Made by a program: the position numbers and the translations under genes | Shown here: positions 28,986 to 40,660 of the stretch, piece after piece | Layout: every line of letters starts with the position of its first letter | Position numbering within the stretch: position 1 is the stretch's first letter | Notes under the pieces: generated by a model | The model's database searches: none | Seen by the model: only the letters and a program-made list of their open reading frames with translations | What the model was told of the DNA's origin: nothing | Assembly: GCF_043641665.1 (NCBI RefSeq) | Contig: NC_092181.1 | Coordinates: 2,857,421-2,921,420, forward strand | Direction of reading: 5' to 3' | DNA length: 64,000 nucleotides | Origin: Enoplosus armatus | Taxonomy: Eukaryota > Chordata > Actinopteri > Centrarchiformes > Enoplosidae

Positions 28986-31900
28986 CTGCAAGAGAGTACA
29001 TTTGTTTTGTTTTTTACTTGTTACACACTGGAGCAACAGACTCTACGTCATTTAACTTTCTGTGTACTTCTTACAGCTGCTTTCATGATAGTGGCAACAG
29101 CAGTACAGTGTGGAAATCATTTAACATTTCAGGCACCTTTTTGGAACACAGTGATCGAAGAGAGAGAGAGGAGAAAGCTGATCCCTTTCCCCTTAGAGTC
29201 TCTCTGAGAGGAGACAGAAAATACCAAGGCCATACAAGGAGAAAAGCCAAGAGAAGGAAAGCACGGGAATTAAGAGAAAGATGAAAACACAAGATAAGGA
29301 AACGCCAGGAAGGAGATCGGCGGAGAGAAAAGCTTTTAGATGTGGCAATGAGGAACAGGTAGTGATGTAACAAGAGAAAAAGATTCAAGAATAAAACTAA
29401 GGAAAGAAAAAGTTGGGAAGATAATTCAATATCAATGCAAACTAAGCCTGAGCTGCGCCAGTCATCGAATAACCACTGGGTACCTTTTTTTAACTAGAAA
29501 AAACTATTTTCAGCGGGGAGGCAACCTGTTAGCAGAGTACAGCATTTTAACACAGCGGTCGCTCCCTGTGGTGGAGTGACCCAGAGCTGAGGAATGTGCT
29601 GCATGTGCACATTTCAGCCATAGTTACTCACCATCTGGATAGGGTCCCTCCATGGGGACACTGTTGTGGGCCTGCAGAGAGGTCACAAGAGGGCAAAGGT
29701 CAAATAAAGTCAACACTTTCATATAAAAAGCTTCTAAAGTATTAATAAAGATCCTATGATAAAGTTTCTTAAAAAACAATTGCTTCACAGAATGTACTCT
29801 ACAGCTGTTTTACAGCATTACATAAAAGGTACCAAGATGAGTTAGATAAACACAGACAGTTGAAGGGAATAAAAAAACATGTCTATAAGGAATCGACTTT
29901 AATGTTCAGTTGTCACGTCCAGGCAGCAGAGGGCGCCAGACACTCACCATCTCCCAGGCAGCGGCATCGTGTTTGAACAGAGAGTGTGTGAGCTCCACAG
30001 ACACTCGCTTCTTGTAGTCCAGGTTCTTGTCCTCGGAGATGCGGAAGAGCACGGCTGCAGCGTAAGTAGCTGAGGGGGAGAATCGGGACACATTCAGTGA
30101 TGCAAAGACCTCCCACTCCTTTTAATAAAAATAATGTGTTACAGTGTGGGTGTACTGAGAGAGAAACAGATCCACATTTAAGTCTGGACTGCACGCGTAG
30201 TAAAGTTGTAAAGATGGAGACAGCAAAAACACAATCGTTTTAGTGCTAATTACTGCATGAGTGACTTGTAGGTATTTTTTCTTTTATAGAACTCACTGAG
30301 GCATTATGGCATTATTATTTACACTAGCATCAATTATTAAGCTTCAACAGCACAATGTGTGGAATTAACATACATCTCTGTGTGTGTTTGTGTCTAATTC
30401 GGCCATGGTGCATCCACATGTAAATGTAATATAAAACACATACTTTCAATTAGCTAAGCCTGTTGATTGAAGCAAGGAATGACAAAATTTAATAAAATAG
30501 CCATTTTAAACATTTTCCCTCATCGCAAATGGTGTGATGAGGAAAAAATAGAACGCAAATTGATTTTACTGAAAGAATAGTTTGATATGTAGGGAAACGC
30601 ACTTCATCACTTCCTTGACGAGAGTTAGATGAGATGATCAATGCCCCTCTCATGTCTAAGAGTGGCGTCAATCAATCTAAACTCTTGGCAAGAAACAATA
30701 CATCAGTAAGATGAATTACGTAATAGAAGAAGAAGTAACTATGTGTAGATTGTTTTAGCATCTTTCTCTGATACGAACAAAAAATTAATATCTGCAGATA
30801 AAGTTAGTTAAATGATCAATTTATCATTTATTTTAATATTTTATGCAGTCAAACAACCCATACATGTAGTTAAAACTCTATCATTGCACCGTATTTCATA
30901 ATTGTATTCTTTAAATTTAGGCTTCAATATGTCATTCTGAAATGTGGCGGAGTTAAAATACAGAGTCTTACAAAATGGACATCGTCGCGTAGGGCGAAGT
31001 ACCTGGAAACTGCACTTACAGTAAGTACAGCACTTGAGTAAATGGACTTTGTTACTTTCCACCTATGACTAAATGCTACATTACGGTAAGCTAATCACAG
31101 TGCATTATGTGGGTGTCCTACCGATGCCCTCGTTGTTGGAGTGCAGCAGCTCCATCAGCGGAGCAGACGCTCCCTCGCTGTCGATGACCTCAGCCGATGG
31201 CTTGTCCAGGGCCAGCTCACACAGGACACCCGCCGCCACACGCTTCACGTTGTCCACTGGAGAGTAAAGGAGCTGGGGAGGGGGAGGAAGAAAATGAGAT
31301 TGAAAAAAAAAAAAACATACATAAGGAAGTTGATTATCAAGATAAGGAAGTGTGAGAGCTCCAGTTTCCGCCGTTACCTGAACTAACAGAGGGATGGTCT
31401 GCAGGTTGGCGATCTCTGCTCTGTTGATGGGATCTCTGGCCAGGATGTGCAGAGCTCCTGTGCAGCCCTCCACAATCTCCTCCATCCTCACTCCATCCTG
31501 AGGAGCAGGACATAAAAAGAATAAATGACACTGAAGGATACAGAAATCCATAAGTAATTCACAACTACTAATTTCCACAACCCTTCAAACCCACACACAG
31601 TTAGTCAGCAACATCCTTTCAAACTCGTGTACCTGGTACGTCTGCTGGGAGGATGAACCATGTTTCTGGGCGTCCTGGTGGGATTTGATCAGCAGGTTGA
31701 CCAGACGGGGGATCGCTCCGGCGTCCCTCAGAGGGGCCTGGTTCTCTGGGCACAGGGCCAGGTTGCGGATCAGGCCAACCACAGCCTTCAGGCAGGGAGG
31801 AGAGACAAAGATACCGATCATGATGCTGCTCACTGTTATTGGTCAGCAAGTAAAACAAGGCCGACAAACCACTTCAAGCTTTTCCATTAGGAATATGAAT

Positions 31901-34900
31901 TGATACGTTTCTCCCTAAAGTGTGGTCTTGTAAAACATACTGTTCCTGCTGTCATGTTCATTTCATGCTCTTTCAGGCTGACTGAGACTCTGGCTGTATG
32001 CCGGGTCTGCCATCCCATCTGTCCATCTGTCTAGTTCTCCCCATTTTCTCCAGTCTTTCTCTTTGGACCAAACCCATTAACTCCTCAATTGTTTGTTTAC
32101 AGTCCTTAACTTATGTTCCCTCAAACACATGCTTTCCTGTCTGAAGTCCTTTCCACCATCTCAGTGAGACAACACTCATTTCCTCTATTGGCTCAAATAA
32201 GGGTCAGTAAGATTTTGAAGATTTTTTCACCCTAACCTTGTAAACCAGTGAAAAAAACCTGCATGAAAAATTAAGTTAATTATTACATGATTTCTGAACA
32301 TCATTTCACAAGCTTAAAATCTTATTTGAGCCAATACCACCCCTCCCTCCCTTCCCTCTACCTTGATGACGGGCCAGTAGTAGGGCTGGTTGAGCAGCTT
32401 GACGATGGCGGGGATGCCGTAGTGGTTCCTCACAGCATTCTGCGCCAGCTCGGCCTGTTGGTGGCGTGAAGTCAGGTGGCGCAGAGCGCAAACGGCCGGC
32501 TCAGTCACATCCTCCTTCTCACTGGCACGCAATATGGCGTGGATCAGCGCCTCCACGCCGTTGCTCTGGGTGACCAGAGATTTGTTGTGGGCATTGTTGC
32601 ACGTGAGGTTTGACAGGATGCCGGTGGCGCAAGTGAGCATGTTGAGGTCGTCTGAACTAAGCAGGCCAACCAGCACCTGCAACAGGCTGTCCATACCCTC
32701 CTGGAAAAAGGAAGAGAACAATGTCACAAAGTTCCTCATGTGCCGAATTATTAGAAATAAAAGAGGAGAAGAAAAAAGTGAAAGCGGGTGTGGACACGGA
32801 CCTGCTTGGTGGCTGCGTCGGACAGATTCCTGAGCGTCCACAGACAGTTCTGCATCAGACGCTGGCTGGAACCTGTGAGGTGTTTACCCAGAGCCTGCAT
32901 CCCACCTGCAGGGAACAGAGAAGTTAAATCACTCCGCTCTCAGCAACATCACATTAAGTGTGCTGTCATGTAGCTATGTGGTTGACAAGAAGCCATTAAC
33001 CACAGTTCAGATAACAAAATGTTGACACACCTGCATGACTACCTTGTACACACAGGTGTGTGCTCACACAGAATACATATATTACATACCGGCCTCTACA
33101 ATGGCTGGTTTGTTGCTGGGGCACACAGAGAGGACTTTTAGCACACGGCTTGTGGTCCACAGCAGCTTCTCATAGCTGTAGTTTCTCATGATGTGAACTA
33201 GACCCTCGGGACCCCCGTTGGCAAGGATGATCAGCTGTGAGAGAGAGGGACTGTCTGAGTATACAAAGTGCAGGTGAAGTGAAAATAACTTCTTTAAAGA
33301 AACTTTGTAAAGAAAACCCTCACGGTTTAAAAGTCTTATAAAGCCGTGACCTGTCCAGGCAGATTAACACCAGTTAACCACACCTATACCCTCAGTGAGC
33401 CAGCACCTGAACAACTCTGTTCACATGCCACACCCAAAACAAAACACATGCACACACAAGCTTAACAACTTCAACAGTGTCAAATTACAATACTTGGCTG
33501 GTATGAAGTGTACACACACACACACACACACCTTGCTCTCCTGGTTGCCATAAGACAGCAGCTGCAGACAGTCCGTGGTGATGGCCAGGAACTTGGGGTT
33601 GCTCTTCTTCAGCAGGGGAACCATCTTCTGCAGGCCGTCGGCCAGACGAACAGCCATCTTGGCTCCTTCCTGGTGCAGCAGCAGGTTGTGGAGTGTGGTG
33701 ATGGCATAGAAGAGCACAGACTCCATGGGAGAGCTAAGGGAGAGTAACAAATGGGTTAAGTGTGTATTAAAAAAAAAGGCCATACGTTAAAGGAAAATTC
33801 CACCATTGGATGTGCTCACGATTCGATGAACAACCCAACGAAACAACAAAATGGGCCTTGAAATGCAACCAACATTGCCAAAAGCTCTTTTCTAAAACTA
33901 TTTCAGTGTTTTAGGGTGGATTTTCCCCTTCATACCTACACTACATTACATTTTCCCAACATATTTAAGCAACTAAGACAACAACAATTGACTGCAGTCA
34001 AATAAGTTCTTCAATGCGTGATCTCTCTTCCTCTGCGAAGTACCTGAGCATGCGGACCAAAGCAGGGATGCCTCCAGACTTGAAGATGGAGAGCAGGCCC
34101 TCTCTCTGGTGGGACAGGTTGTGGAGGATGCTGGCTGTGGCCCGAGCTGTCTCCATGTCGCTTGTGTTCTGCATCGCCCGCACAACCGCTGCCACCATCT
34201 GGGGGGACTGCATCAGCGCACGCCGCGACGCCTCCTTGCGTGTCAGCTGGTTGACAATCTGTGCAGCCTTGCTGACCACCACCTGATGAGAAACGAGAGG
34301 GGAAAGGTTAATACATTTTTACTGGTGGGAATAATACATACACCTGGAAGTGACTCTGCCTGGTTTCAATGCTACTTCTATTATCATAGAGGATGATATT
34401 CAAGATTTTCAAGTTCAAGATGACAGCTTCAAATTTGTCTGACCAACTGTTCAAAACCCCAAAATATTCAATGTACAATGACATAAATATAGAGAAAAGC
34501 AGCAAATTCAAGAAGCGGGAACCTTTCATGACTTTTAATGAATTATCAAAATTGCTGTTGATTGAAGGAATAGTTTTGGGGAAATATGTTTATTTGGTTT
34601 ATTGGTTTATTGAGAGTTAGATGATCGATATCACTCTTGTGTCTGTATGAAGCTACAGCCAGCAGCCGGTTAGCTTAGCTTAGCTTTGCTAGCACACAGC
34701 CAGCAAATAACCCCTCCTGTAAAAGCACAATGTGTCAGTTTTACACTTCAGTTTTTGTACGGAGTAAGCAAATGAGATATATAGTGCTATTTAGTGAGCT
34801 TTAGAGGTGCTGGTAGGCGGTTATCTTCGGACAGAGCCAAGCTTGCTGTTTCCTCTTGTTTCAAGTCTAAGCTAACTGTCTGCTGGCTGTAAATGTTGAA

Positions 34901-35157
34901 TTATTATATTTGATTTTCTGTCAATTGACTGATCAATTAATTCACTAATCATTTCAACACTAAATTCCTGTATACATACTGTATACAGGACTTAATGTTT
35001 AGAAGATACTGTGAGTTAATTTAGTTTCAAGAAAGATATCAGGTTGGTTCATCATTAAGTGCAACAGTAATAAATTCAACTCAATATAATTATCTCATAA
35101 GATCCTTAATGATGTATCCATTAACAGCATGTTTTACTAAAATACTGTACTAATCAG

Positions 35158-35233
<76 letters not shown>

Positions 35234-36304
35234 CAGGCATGCGTTTATCACCTGGTCTTCATCGTTGAGCAGTTTGGTGAGCTCAGGCACGGCGCGTGTG
35301 GCCAGCTCGGCGTCGTCCTGGTAGTTGATCAGATGGACGATGGCTGTCTTGAGCATCTGGGAGGGCTCGGCCAGCCGCTGGACGTTGGTCATCTGGGACG
35401 GGTCCGTCTGAGTTGACAAGATGGTGGTGCCTCCCTCCAACGTCTCCGGGAACATCGCAGCTCGCACCCGCTGGGCTCTGGTCATAGCGTACTGGGTGTC
35501 CAAGCCTACCGAGAAGTGAGATGATGACAATGATGATGATACCACAGGCCACGTGTGATTAAGGCAAAAGATAAAGTATATGCATTTTGGCCCAATTTGC
35601 CCTCACTTGTGGTCTTACCAGGCTCTTCCCTTGTGACAGTGGTGGTGGTCATGGTGTAGTGCTTGGAGGAGGTGTAGTCGCCGTCGTCATCTCTGACTGT
35701 GGTGGCTCCAGACTGGATGCCTGAGTCTATGCCATACATTGTCTGCTGCCAGTCTGCCACCTTCATCCTGCCACTGTCAGACTCACTCACTGCCAAGCAC
35801 AAAGAGAAGAATTGTGGGATGTTAGAGGTGTCAGACCCAAGTCATTTATTAACAAGTTTGATAAACATGGAGTGACGGTCTTGAGGATATTTATATTGTG
35901 CCTTGTCATTATTTTTCATTCAAATATTTACCAACTTTTAGATTTTTTTTCTGTGTTTTGCCTCCATTGTTCTCCTCAGTGGACCAGTGTTTTACTTTTA
36001 TGCCACATAAAAGGAACCCTTTTACAGAAGTAACCTTTAGTTATCACTTGTATTAAGGAAGTGACCTCAATAAAAAAACATGAAAACAATAGATGGAAGT
36101 AGGAAAGGTCATGATCAAAATGTTCAGAGGTCTCCTTTAAAAGTTGTGCAGAATGAGTGAAAAAGTGAACATAAAAATGCACAAGCTAAATATAAAAATT
36201 CACATAAACTCTCTATATTATCATAGAGAATGTAAGTACATAAAATACATAAAAATGTTTAAAAGCAAGATCTGAATTGTGAAGTACTTACCATGCATTT
36301 CCAT
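28855..36304 (-). CDS. jup: jup, junction plakoglobin (gamma-catenin), complete
   Basis: Armadillo-repeat protein of desmosomes and adherens junctions that links cadherin tails to desmoplakin and alpha-catenin and can act in Wnt signalling. Fourteen coding exons join in phase to 2184 bases, 727 residues (human 745). The N-terminus carries the DSGIQS phosphodegron (residues 26-31). [20 protein letters not shown] starts the alpha-catenin-binding and armadillo region, which runs to about residue 671. Exon lengths 254, 239, 202, 145, 104, 339, 120, 151 and 122 equal those I recall for beta-catenin. It is plakoglobin rather than ctnnb1 because of [28 protein letters not shown]-type blocks and [12 protein letters not shown], and because the tail is short and lacks the beta-catenin PDZ-binding end. 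Confidence 0.96.
29632..29671 (-). CDS. jup: jup small exon, residues 672-684
   Basis: Forty bases encoding [13 protein letters not shown], flanked by ctctctgcag and gtgagt. It keeps the phase between the neighbouring exons. Confidence 0.9.
29921..29940 (+). promoter_or_regulatory. CTCF-like motif in a jup intron
   Basis: AGGCAGCAGAGGGCGCCAGA fits the CTCF core and lies 8 bases inside the intron from the 3' end of a jup exon. Sequence match only. Confidence 0.4.
29948..30069 (-). CDS. jup: jup exon, residues 631-671
   Basis: Encodes [20 protein letters not shown] then [20 protein letters not shown]; 122 bases, end of the armadillo domain. This block separates plakoglobin from beta-catenin. 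Confidence 0.96.
30578..30672. mobile_element. palindromic MITE, one-arm fragment
   Basis: Contains cgagagttagatgagatgat and gcccctctcatgtct, matching the terminal arm seen at 34560 and 40495. In a jup intron. Confidence 0.6.
31122..31272 (-). CDS. jup: jup exon, residues 581-630
   Basis: Encodes [20 protein letters not shown] through [11 protein letters not shown]; 151 bases, donor gtagga. Confidence 0.95.
31378..31497 (-). CDS. jup: jup exon, residues 541-580
   Basis: Encodes [20 protein letters not shown] through LQTIPLLVQ; 120 bases. Confidence 0.95.
31633..31785 (-). CDS. jup: jup exon, residues 490-540
   Basis: Encodes [20 protein letters not shown] through SSSQQTYQ; 153 bases (51 codons), donor gtacac. 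Confidence 0.95.
32362..32700 (-). CDS. jup: jup exon, residues 377-489
   Basis: Encodes [20 protein letters not shown] through [13 protein letters not shown]; 339 bases, the largest exon, covering central armadillo repeats. Confidence 0.96.
32802..32905 (-). CDS. jup: jup exon, residues 342-376
   Basis: Encodes [20 protein letters not shown] then [14 protein letters not shown]; 104 bases. Confidence 0.96.
33090..33234 (-). CDS. jup: jup exon, residues 294-341
   Basis: Encodes [20 protein letters not shown] through [10 protein letters not shown]; 145 bases, donor gtatgt. Confidence 0.96.
33512..33531. repeat. (CA)n repeat forming a jup donor site
   Basis: About ten CA units on the plus strand; in the jup sense this is GAGAGCAAG followed by gtgtgtgt, so the repeat starts with the intron. 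Confidence 0.93.
33532..33733 (-). CDS. jup: jup exon, residues 226-293
   Basis: Encodes [20 protein letters not shown] through SYGNQESK; 202 bases. Its donor is the start of a GT repeat (gtgtgtgt). Confidence 0.96.
33789..33930. mobile_element. small MITE with inverted ends
   Basis: Begins aaggaaaattccacc and ends ggtggattttcccctt, near-perfect inverted termini of about 15 bases around a 110-base core without open frame. Lies in a jup intron about 55 bases from an exon. Confidence 0.65.
34044..34282 (-). CDS. jup: jup exon, residues 147-225
   Basis: Encodes [20 protein letters not shown] through [13 protein letters not shown]; 239 bases; armadillo repeats 1-2. Confidence 0.96.
34560..34905. 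mobile_element. palindromic MITE, partial copy
   Basis: Has gagagttagatgatcgatat, agccagcagccggttagctt, tttttgtacggagtaagca, ggacagagccaagcttgct and ctgtctgctggctgtaa. Both arms are recognisable but shortened. Confidence 0.7.
35160..35231. repeat. (GT)n microsatellite in jup intron
   Basis: About 35 units, which read as a CA repeat in the jup sense, starting about 20 bases after the donor of the 254-base exon. Confidence 0.96.
35252..35505 (-). CDS. jup: jup exon, residues 62-146
   Basis: Encodes [20 protein letters not shown] through [11 protein letters not shown]; 254 bases, as in beta-catenin. The donor gtgata is followed about 14 bases later by a 70-base CA tract in the sense orientation. 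Confidence 0.96.
35619..35789 (-). CDS. jup: jup exon, residues 5-61
   Basis: Encodes [20 protein letters not shown] then [11 protein letters not shown], ending with a VTREEPG segment before gtaaga. DSGIQS is the GSK3/CK1 beta-TrCP degron. Three or four Thr in MTTTTVT follow. Confidence 0.94.
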
Positions 36305-36341
36305 CCTTGCCTCCCGTTATCAAAACAACGATGGAGCGAAC
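36292..36341 (-). CDS. jup: jup start-codon exon
   Basis: Acceptor gtgttttag on the minus strand, 37 bases of 5'UTR, then ATG at 36304-36302 encoding MEMH plus one base before gtaagt. The start is chosen because the next exon continues in phase into the conserved N-terminus. Confidence 0.85.
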
Positions 36342-39300
36342 CTAAAACACAAAGAAAGCCCAAGTCAACATTTCTTCAGCTATAATGATGGTGATAAACT
36401 TCCCTGCACGCCTGCCTCTTTTCATGAATTAATAAATATTCCAGCAAGGTCTCTACTCCCTTATACAGGACTGTCATTCAGTTTTTATATGCCACCGGAG
36501 TATGACAGCTCACAAGATGACCCCCCCCCCCCCCCCCCATGCACCCTGACCTGAAAATGACAACACAGAGCAGCAGCGGCGGCTCATGGGGGAGGAAGGG
36601 TGAAGTGGGCGGAGAGACAGCTACAAGTCAGGAATGCTAGCCAGCCCAAGTGACCTTTCACCTCGGGCCTCCGCCCATACAGCCGTGGGAGCAGCCTGCT
36701 GCTGACGCATGGCAATCAGGAACCTGCTCGTCAGGTTTCGACTCCACTGGGTGTGTGAGTGTGTGTGGGTGTGTGTGTGTGTGTGTGTGTACAGACAGTA
36801 AGCCTACTCCTCGTCACACACAAGCCTAAATGTCTAAGAAAATGCCTGCATCTTCACTGTTGGACTTATTTCAAATACTACAACATACTGCGTTTAACAT
36901 TTACTTGCCTTCTGGGTCTCATTAAATAGGGTTCCAGTAATCTGACATCCTGAGGCATCTTGTGTACTGTATTTTTATTTTAACAGTGCTCCAGATTGAG
37001 TAACTGCCATGCTTACTTGTTGGTGCAAGTTTGTTCTACACCTCCTACATTATCTAACTATCATTCTTCTTGCTACCTTTACTCAGGTATTCAATCCTCA
37101 CATCTTACTGTATCTCATCGTAAAATAATAATTTTTACACACTGATTTTTCATGTACCATTAAATGCTTGCACCTCCGAGTAAAAATGTCAAAAGTGGGT
37201 TGTGCATGTGAATCCCAGAAATTCTAAATTTGTTCATGAGGATGAAGCAAAAGCTGTCCCTGTCAGAACAATAATATGGGACTATATCTCAAACATTAAA
37301 TCTAACATTCATGAAATGAATGTGATGTTGCTGCATTTCCCAGATTTCCTTTGCACGCAAGATCCTCATTTTAATCTAATTTGTAACCTTAAAATGAAGA
37401 CTAAAATATTGACAGTCCTTGTAGACTTCCTTGTTATGCGGCTCCACAGACCCAAAACAACCTCTCACTGTCACAACATGCCTGGATGTTTTCTATCTCC
37501 ATGTTTCTGCAGCCTGAATGTCACCCACCACAGAAATCCTCTTTATCACAGAAAAAAATCTGCATCCATAATATCTGCCTGCCACTGCATGTGACATATG
37601 GCCGATACAGTACAATGCATTCACTGTGCTGTTTGCAAGTGTTTTCAGATGTCTGACTGTTACTGACAAGGTTCTTTGCTGAGCACATTGCAGGGTTGCA
37701 TTGTGCTTTTGTGTGTACTGTACATGTAAGAGAGTATGTTAGCCGATTTCTGCCGGCACTGCAGGTACAGGGGGGGGGGGGCTCTACACACGGCAAAGTC
37801 AACAAACAGAGGCTTCAACAAATGGAAAAAAGGAAAAATCTTGCCATCCTTGAAGCTCTTTTGTATGACAGCTGGTTATATCTAGATTTTGTGCAATAAG
37901 CAGCTATGCTTATCTTCTGTCATGACTACTAATAAAACAAGCCTGGGCTAGAAGTCACACTGTCAAGCTGCTGTGTTGGCACAAAACGAGCTATAAACCC
38001 CTAAATTACCACCTGTACCTGTGCTTACATTCAACTTCACGAAAAACAAATTCATACTAGCACAACTTAGCAATGTAGCGAGTGCTGTAATCAGAGATGA
38101 TCTATGATTTTGAAGGAAAGGGATTTGTACAAAGATGAACTGCTCTGTCTGTCGCTCTGCGTCACACTGGAGCTGCTCACGACGTATTAGAAAAAGCACC
38201 ACTCCCTCATCTTTCTGCCCCCTGGCTTTGCATAAAGATGTGTCGTGTTGTGTTTCAGTCCCTCAGCAGACCTATCCCACTTTTTCCCCCAGGCATCATG
38301 CTGTGTGTGTGTGTGTGTGTGTATATCATTGTAGCTTCTGCAGGGGGGTGGGGTGTTTTCCATTAGCTTGTATGAAGAAGAGACAAAATGTGTGTACTGC
38401 ATGTTCCTCATTAGTTTGTGTCTGTCCTCAGTTTTCTCTCTGTGGCACTTTCATGGACTAGCAACTCACTTGCAAGTCCCCACATATTTTGTTCGGGCCT
38501 GCATGTGTTATTTACGGTGTTCAAGATGCGTTCATACTGATGTTTTTGTAAAAGGTCCCAACACGTCCTTTTTTAACTCACTTTCACCTTCTCAGTGAGC
38601 AGCAGCTCAGCGAGTTTCAGCTGTAGTCAGTCTGGCACGAAATCCTGCAGGACCAGGCCCCGGAGGACTGTCTGTGCTTGCAGCTACATGCTACTGACTC
38701 ATAAGAGCACAGACAGAAACTATGCTTACATTCGCTGTGTATTCCTGCCTTTCTAACGTAAGGTGTGACACAAGCATGAGGGCTTGTATGTCAAGATGGT
38801 AAGCGACTGCTGGCTATCTATCCATTGATCAATATGGATCAATAAGTAAGAATAAATTTACATAAATCGGACACACTTCAGCTTAAGTTCTGTATATTCC
38901 AAAGGCAAAAATTTACAAAAGGAACTACAAAATCCCACGTGACTTTTTGTTTTAAGCCGAACTACAGCATGTACACCGTGTCCTCACAGAACTTTCCTGT
39001 TCTCTGTAAATCAGGGACCGTGTTTGTGTAGTCTTTGTTTTCCTGGGCGAGGCAGCGGGTTCAGCCAACTGTTGCAATGCTGTGACACGCCCCGCATATC
39101 GCCTAGGTAACCGAAACTCTGCTCTGCCACTGTACTGTGGGCTTTTTTTATCTGCTGACCCATCTGATGTCTGAAGCTATGCTCACTTGTTTGCTGATAA
39201 GTGTCGTTGCCTCTTGGGTTTTCTCATAATTTCTTTCGTTTTTTTCCTTCCACACAATGGAAGCGACTGTAGTCCAAGCCAAGAGTAAGTAAAAGCAGTA

Positions 39301-40494
39301 CTAAGTAAAAACTAAAGCGAAACAAAAGAATCCCATAAAACTTTTCTTTTTATACATTATGCTGATAAACTGAGCAGCGAGGCTTATCTGCTGATCCCTC
39401 CCATGTTGTTCAGTGCTGACTAAAAGTTGGTTGTTTCTTTTTCCTCTGACTGGACTTTGCTCTCTTCCAGTTAATGAGTGATGCATCCTTTCACTGTAAC
39501 TTGCTCTACCATTGTCATGACACCATCATCCATCCACCCGCACGAGCGCACAGTAACATGTAAGCCACCCCTTTTTAAATCAGAAAAAACACACATCTCA
39601 CACCCTTCACCTCCCACTATATTTGTTAAGCAACAGCCTCTGTGGATGACTTCAGGGGGCTTCTTCCACAAAAAAAAAAAAAAAATCCCCTGCAGTATAA
39701 AACCAGGAATGCGGATCAGTGAAAGCTGCCAGTGAACAAGTTGCAACAGAAAAAGCAGAGGCGAGTACTGTTCAGCACCAGATGCTGAAACGCTGGTGTG
39801 ACATTCCACGCTCACGTAGCATATTCACTCTGTCCTGTGTCTGCGCGTAAATCTTGTGCTGAAAAAAGTGCACACATTTCATATCACATAAATCTTCACT
39901 GACTCACTCTCATTACTGAAACTAGCAGATACTACTGGACTGTGACAATGGACGAGCATCTCCTCTCTCAGTCATGAGAACAGGTTCACATGACACCTCC
40001 CCAGCAGTGACAGGCTCTAAACAAGGGTGTGGCAGCAGAGAGTGGGTGTATGAGTGAACTGGGTGAGGCTGAATACACCTAATGGCTGGAGGGGCTAAAC
40101 TGTAGATGTGATGCTTTATTCTCAGTAAATCCTCCAGATAATTAATAACTTATGCAGTTACAAACTCAGTATAGATGTGAAAAACATTCCAGCAGGCTAG
40201 ATTTTGACTTTGCTGGCCTAAGCTCCTCTTTGTATCACAGCAGGAATGAATCGGGTCAGGGAAGAGGCCCAGGGGGCTGGAGATGTACTCTGGTCGTACT
40301 CCAGAGAGGCTCCTAACATACATGACAGAGTTTGCAGTGATTTGTTATTTAGCCTCATGCCTTTTTGGCAGGCGGGGATGTAAATAACATGTCACCAGAC
40401 CTTTGCTGCTCTGCTAGGCTTTTACAGGCCTGCTTGAGAATATTGGACTTGTATCAAGTGTAAAAGCATAGAAATATGCTTATTTGAATTATTG

Positions 40495-40660
40495 CCATAA
40501 GTTAGATGAGAAGACTGATACCACTCTCGCGTCGTTTTTATGCTAAGCTAAGCTAGCTGTCACCTGGTGGTAGCTTCATATTCAGCGTACAAACATGAGT
40601 GGTAACAATCTTCTCATCTAAGCTTTTGTAAGAAAGCGAATAAGGGTCTTTCCTAAAATG
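40495..40660. mobile_element. palindromic MITE, internally deleted
   Basis: Left arm taagttagatgagaagactg and right arm aatcttctcatctaagct are inverted copies. The centre keeps only tgctaagctaagctagctg and gtagcttcatattc, so most of the interior is lost. Confidence 0.75.

Noticed and set aside
28855..36304. Assignment of the catenin gene to ctnnb1
   Set aside because: N-terminus, central blocks and the short tail follow plakoglobin; the beta-catenin C-terminal transactivation sequence is absent.
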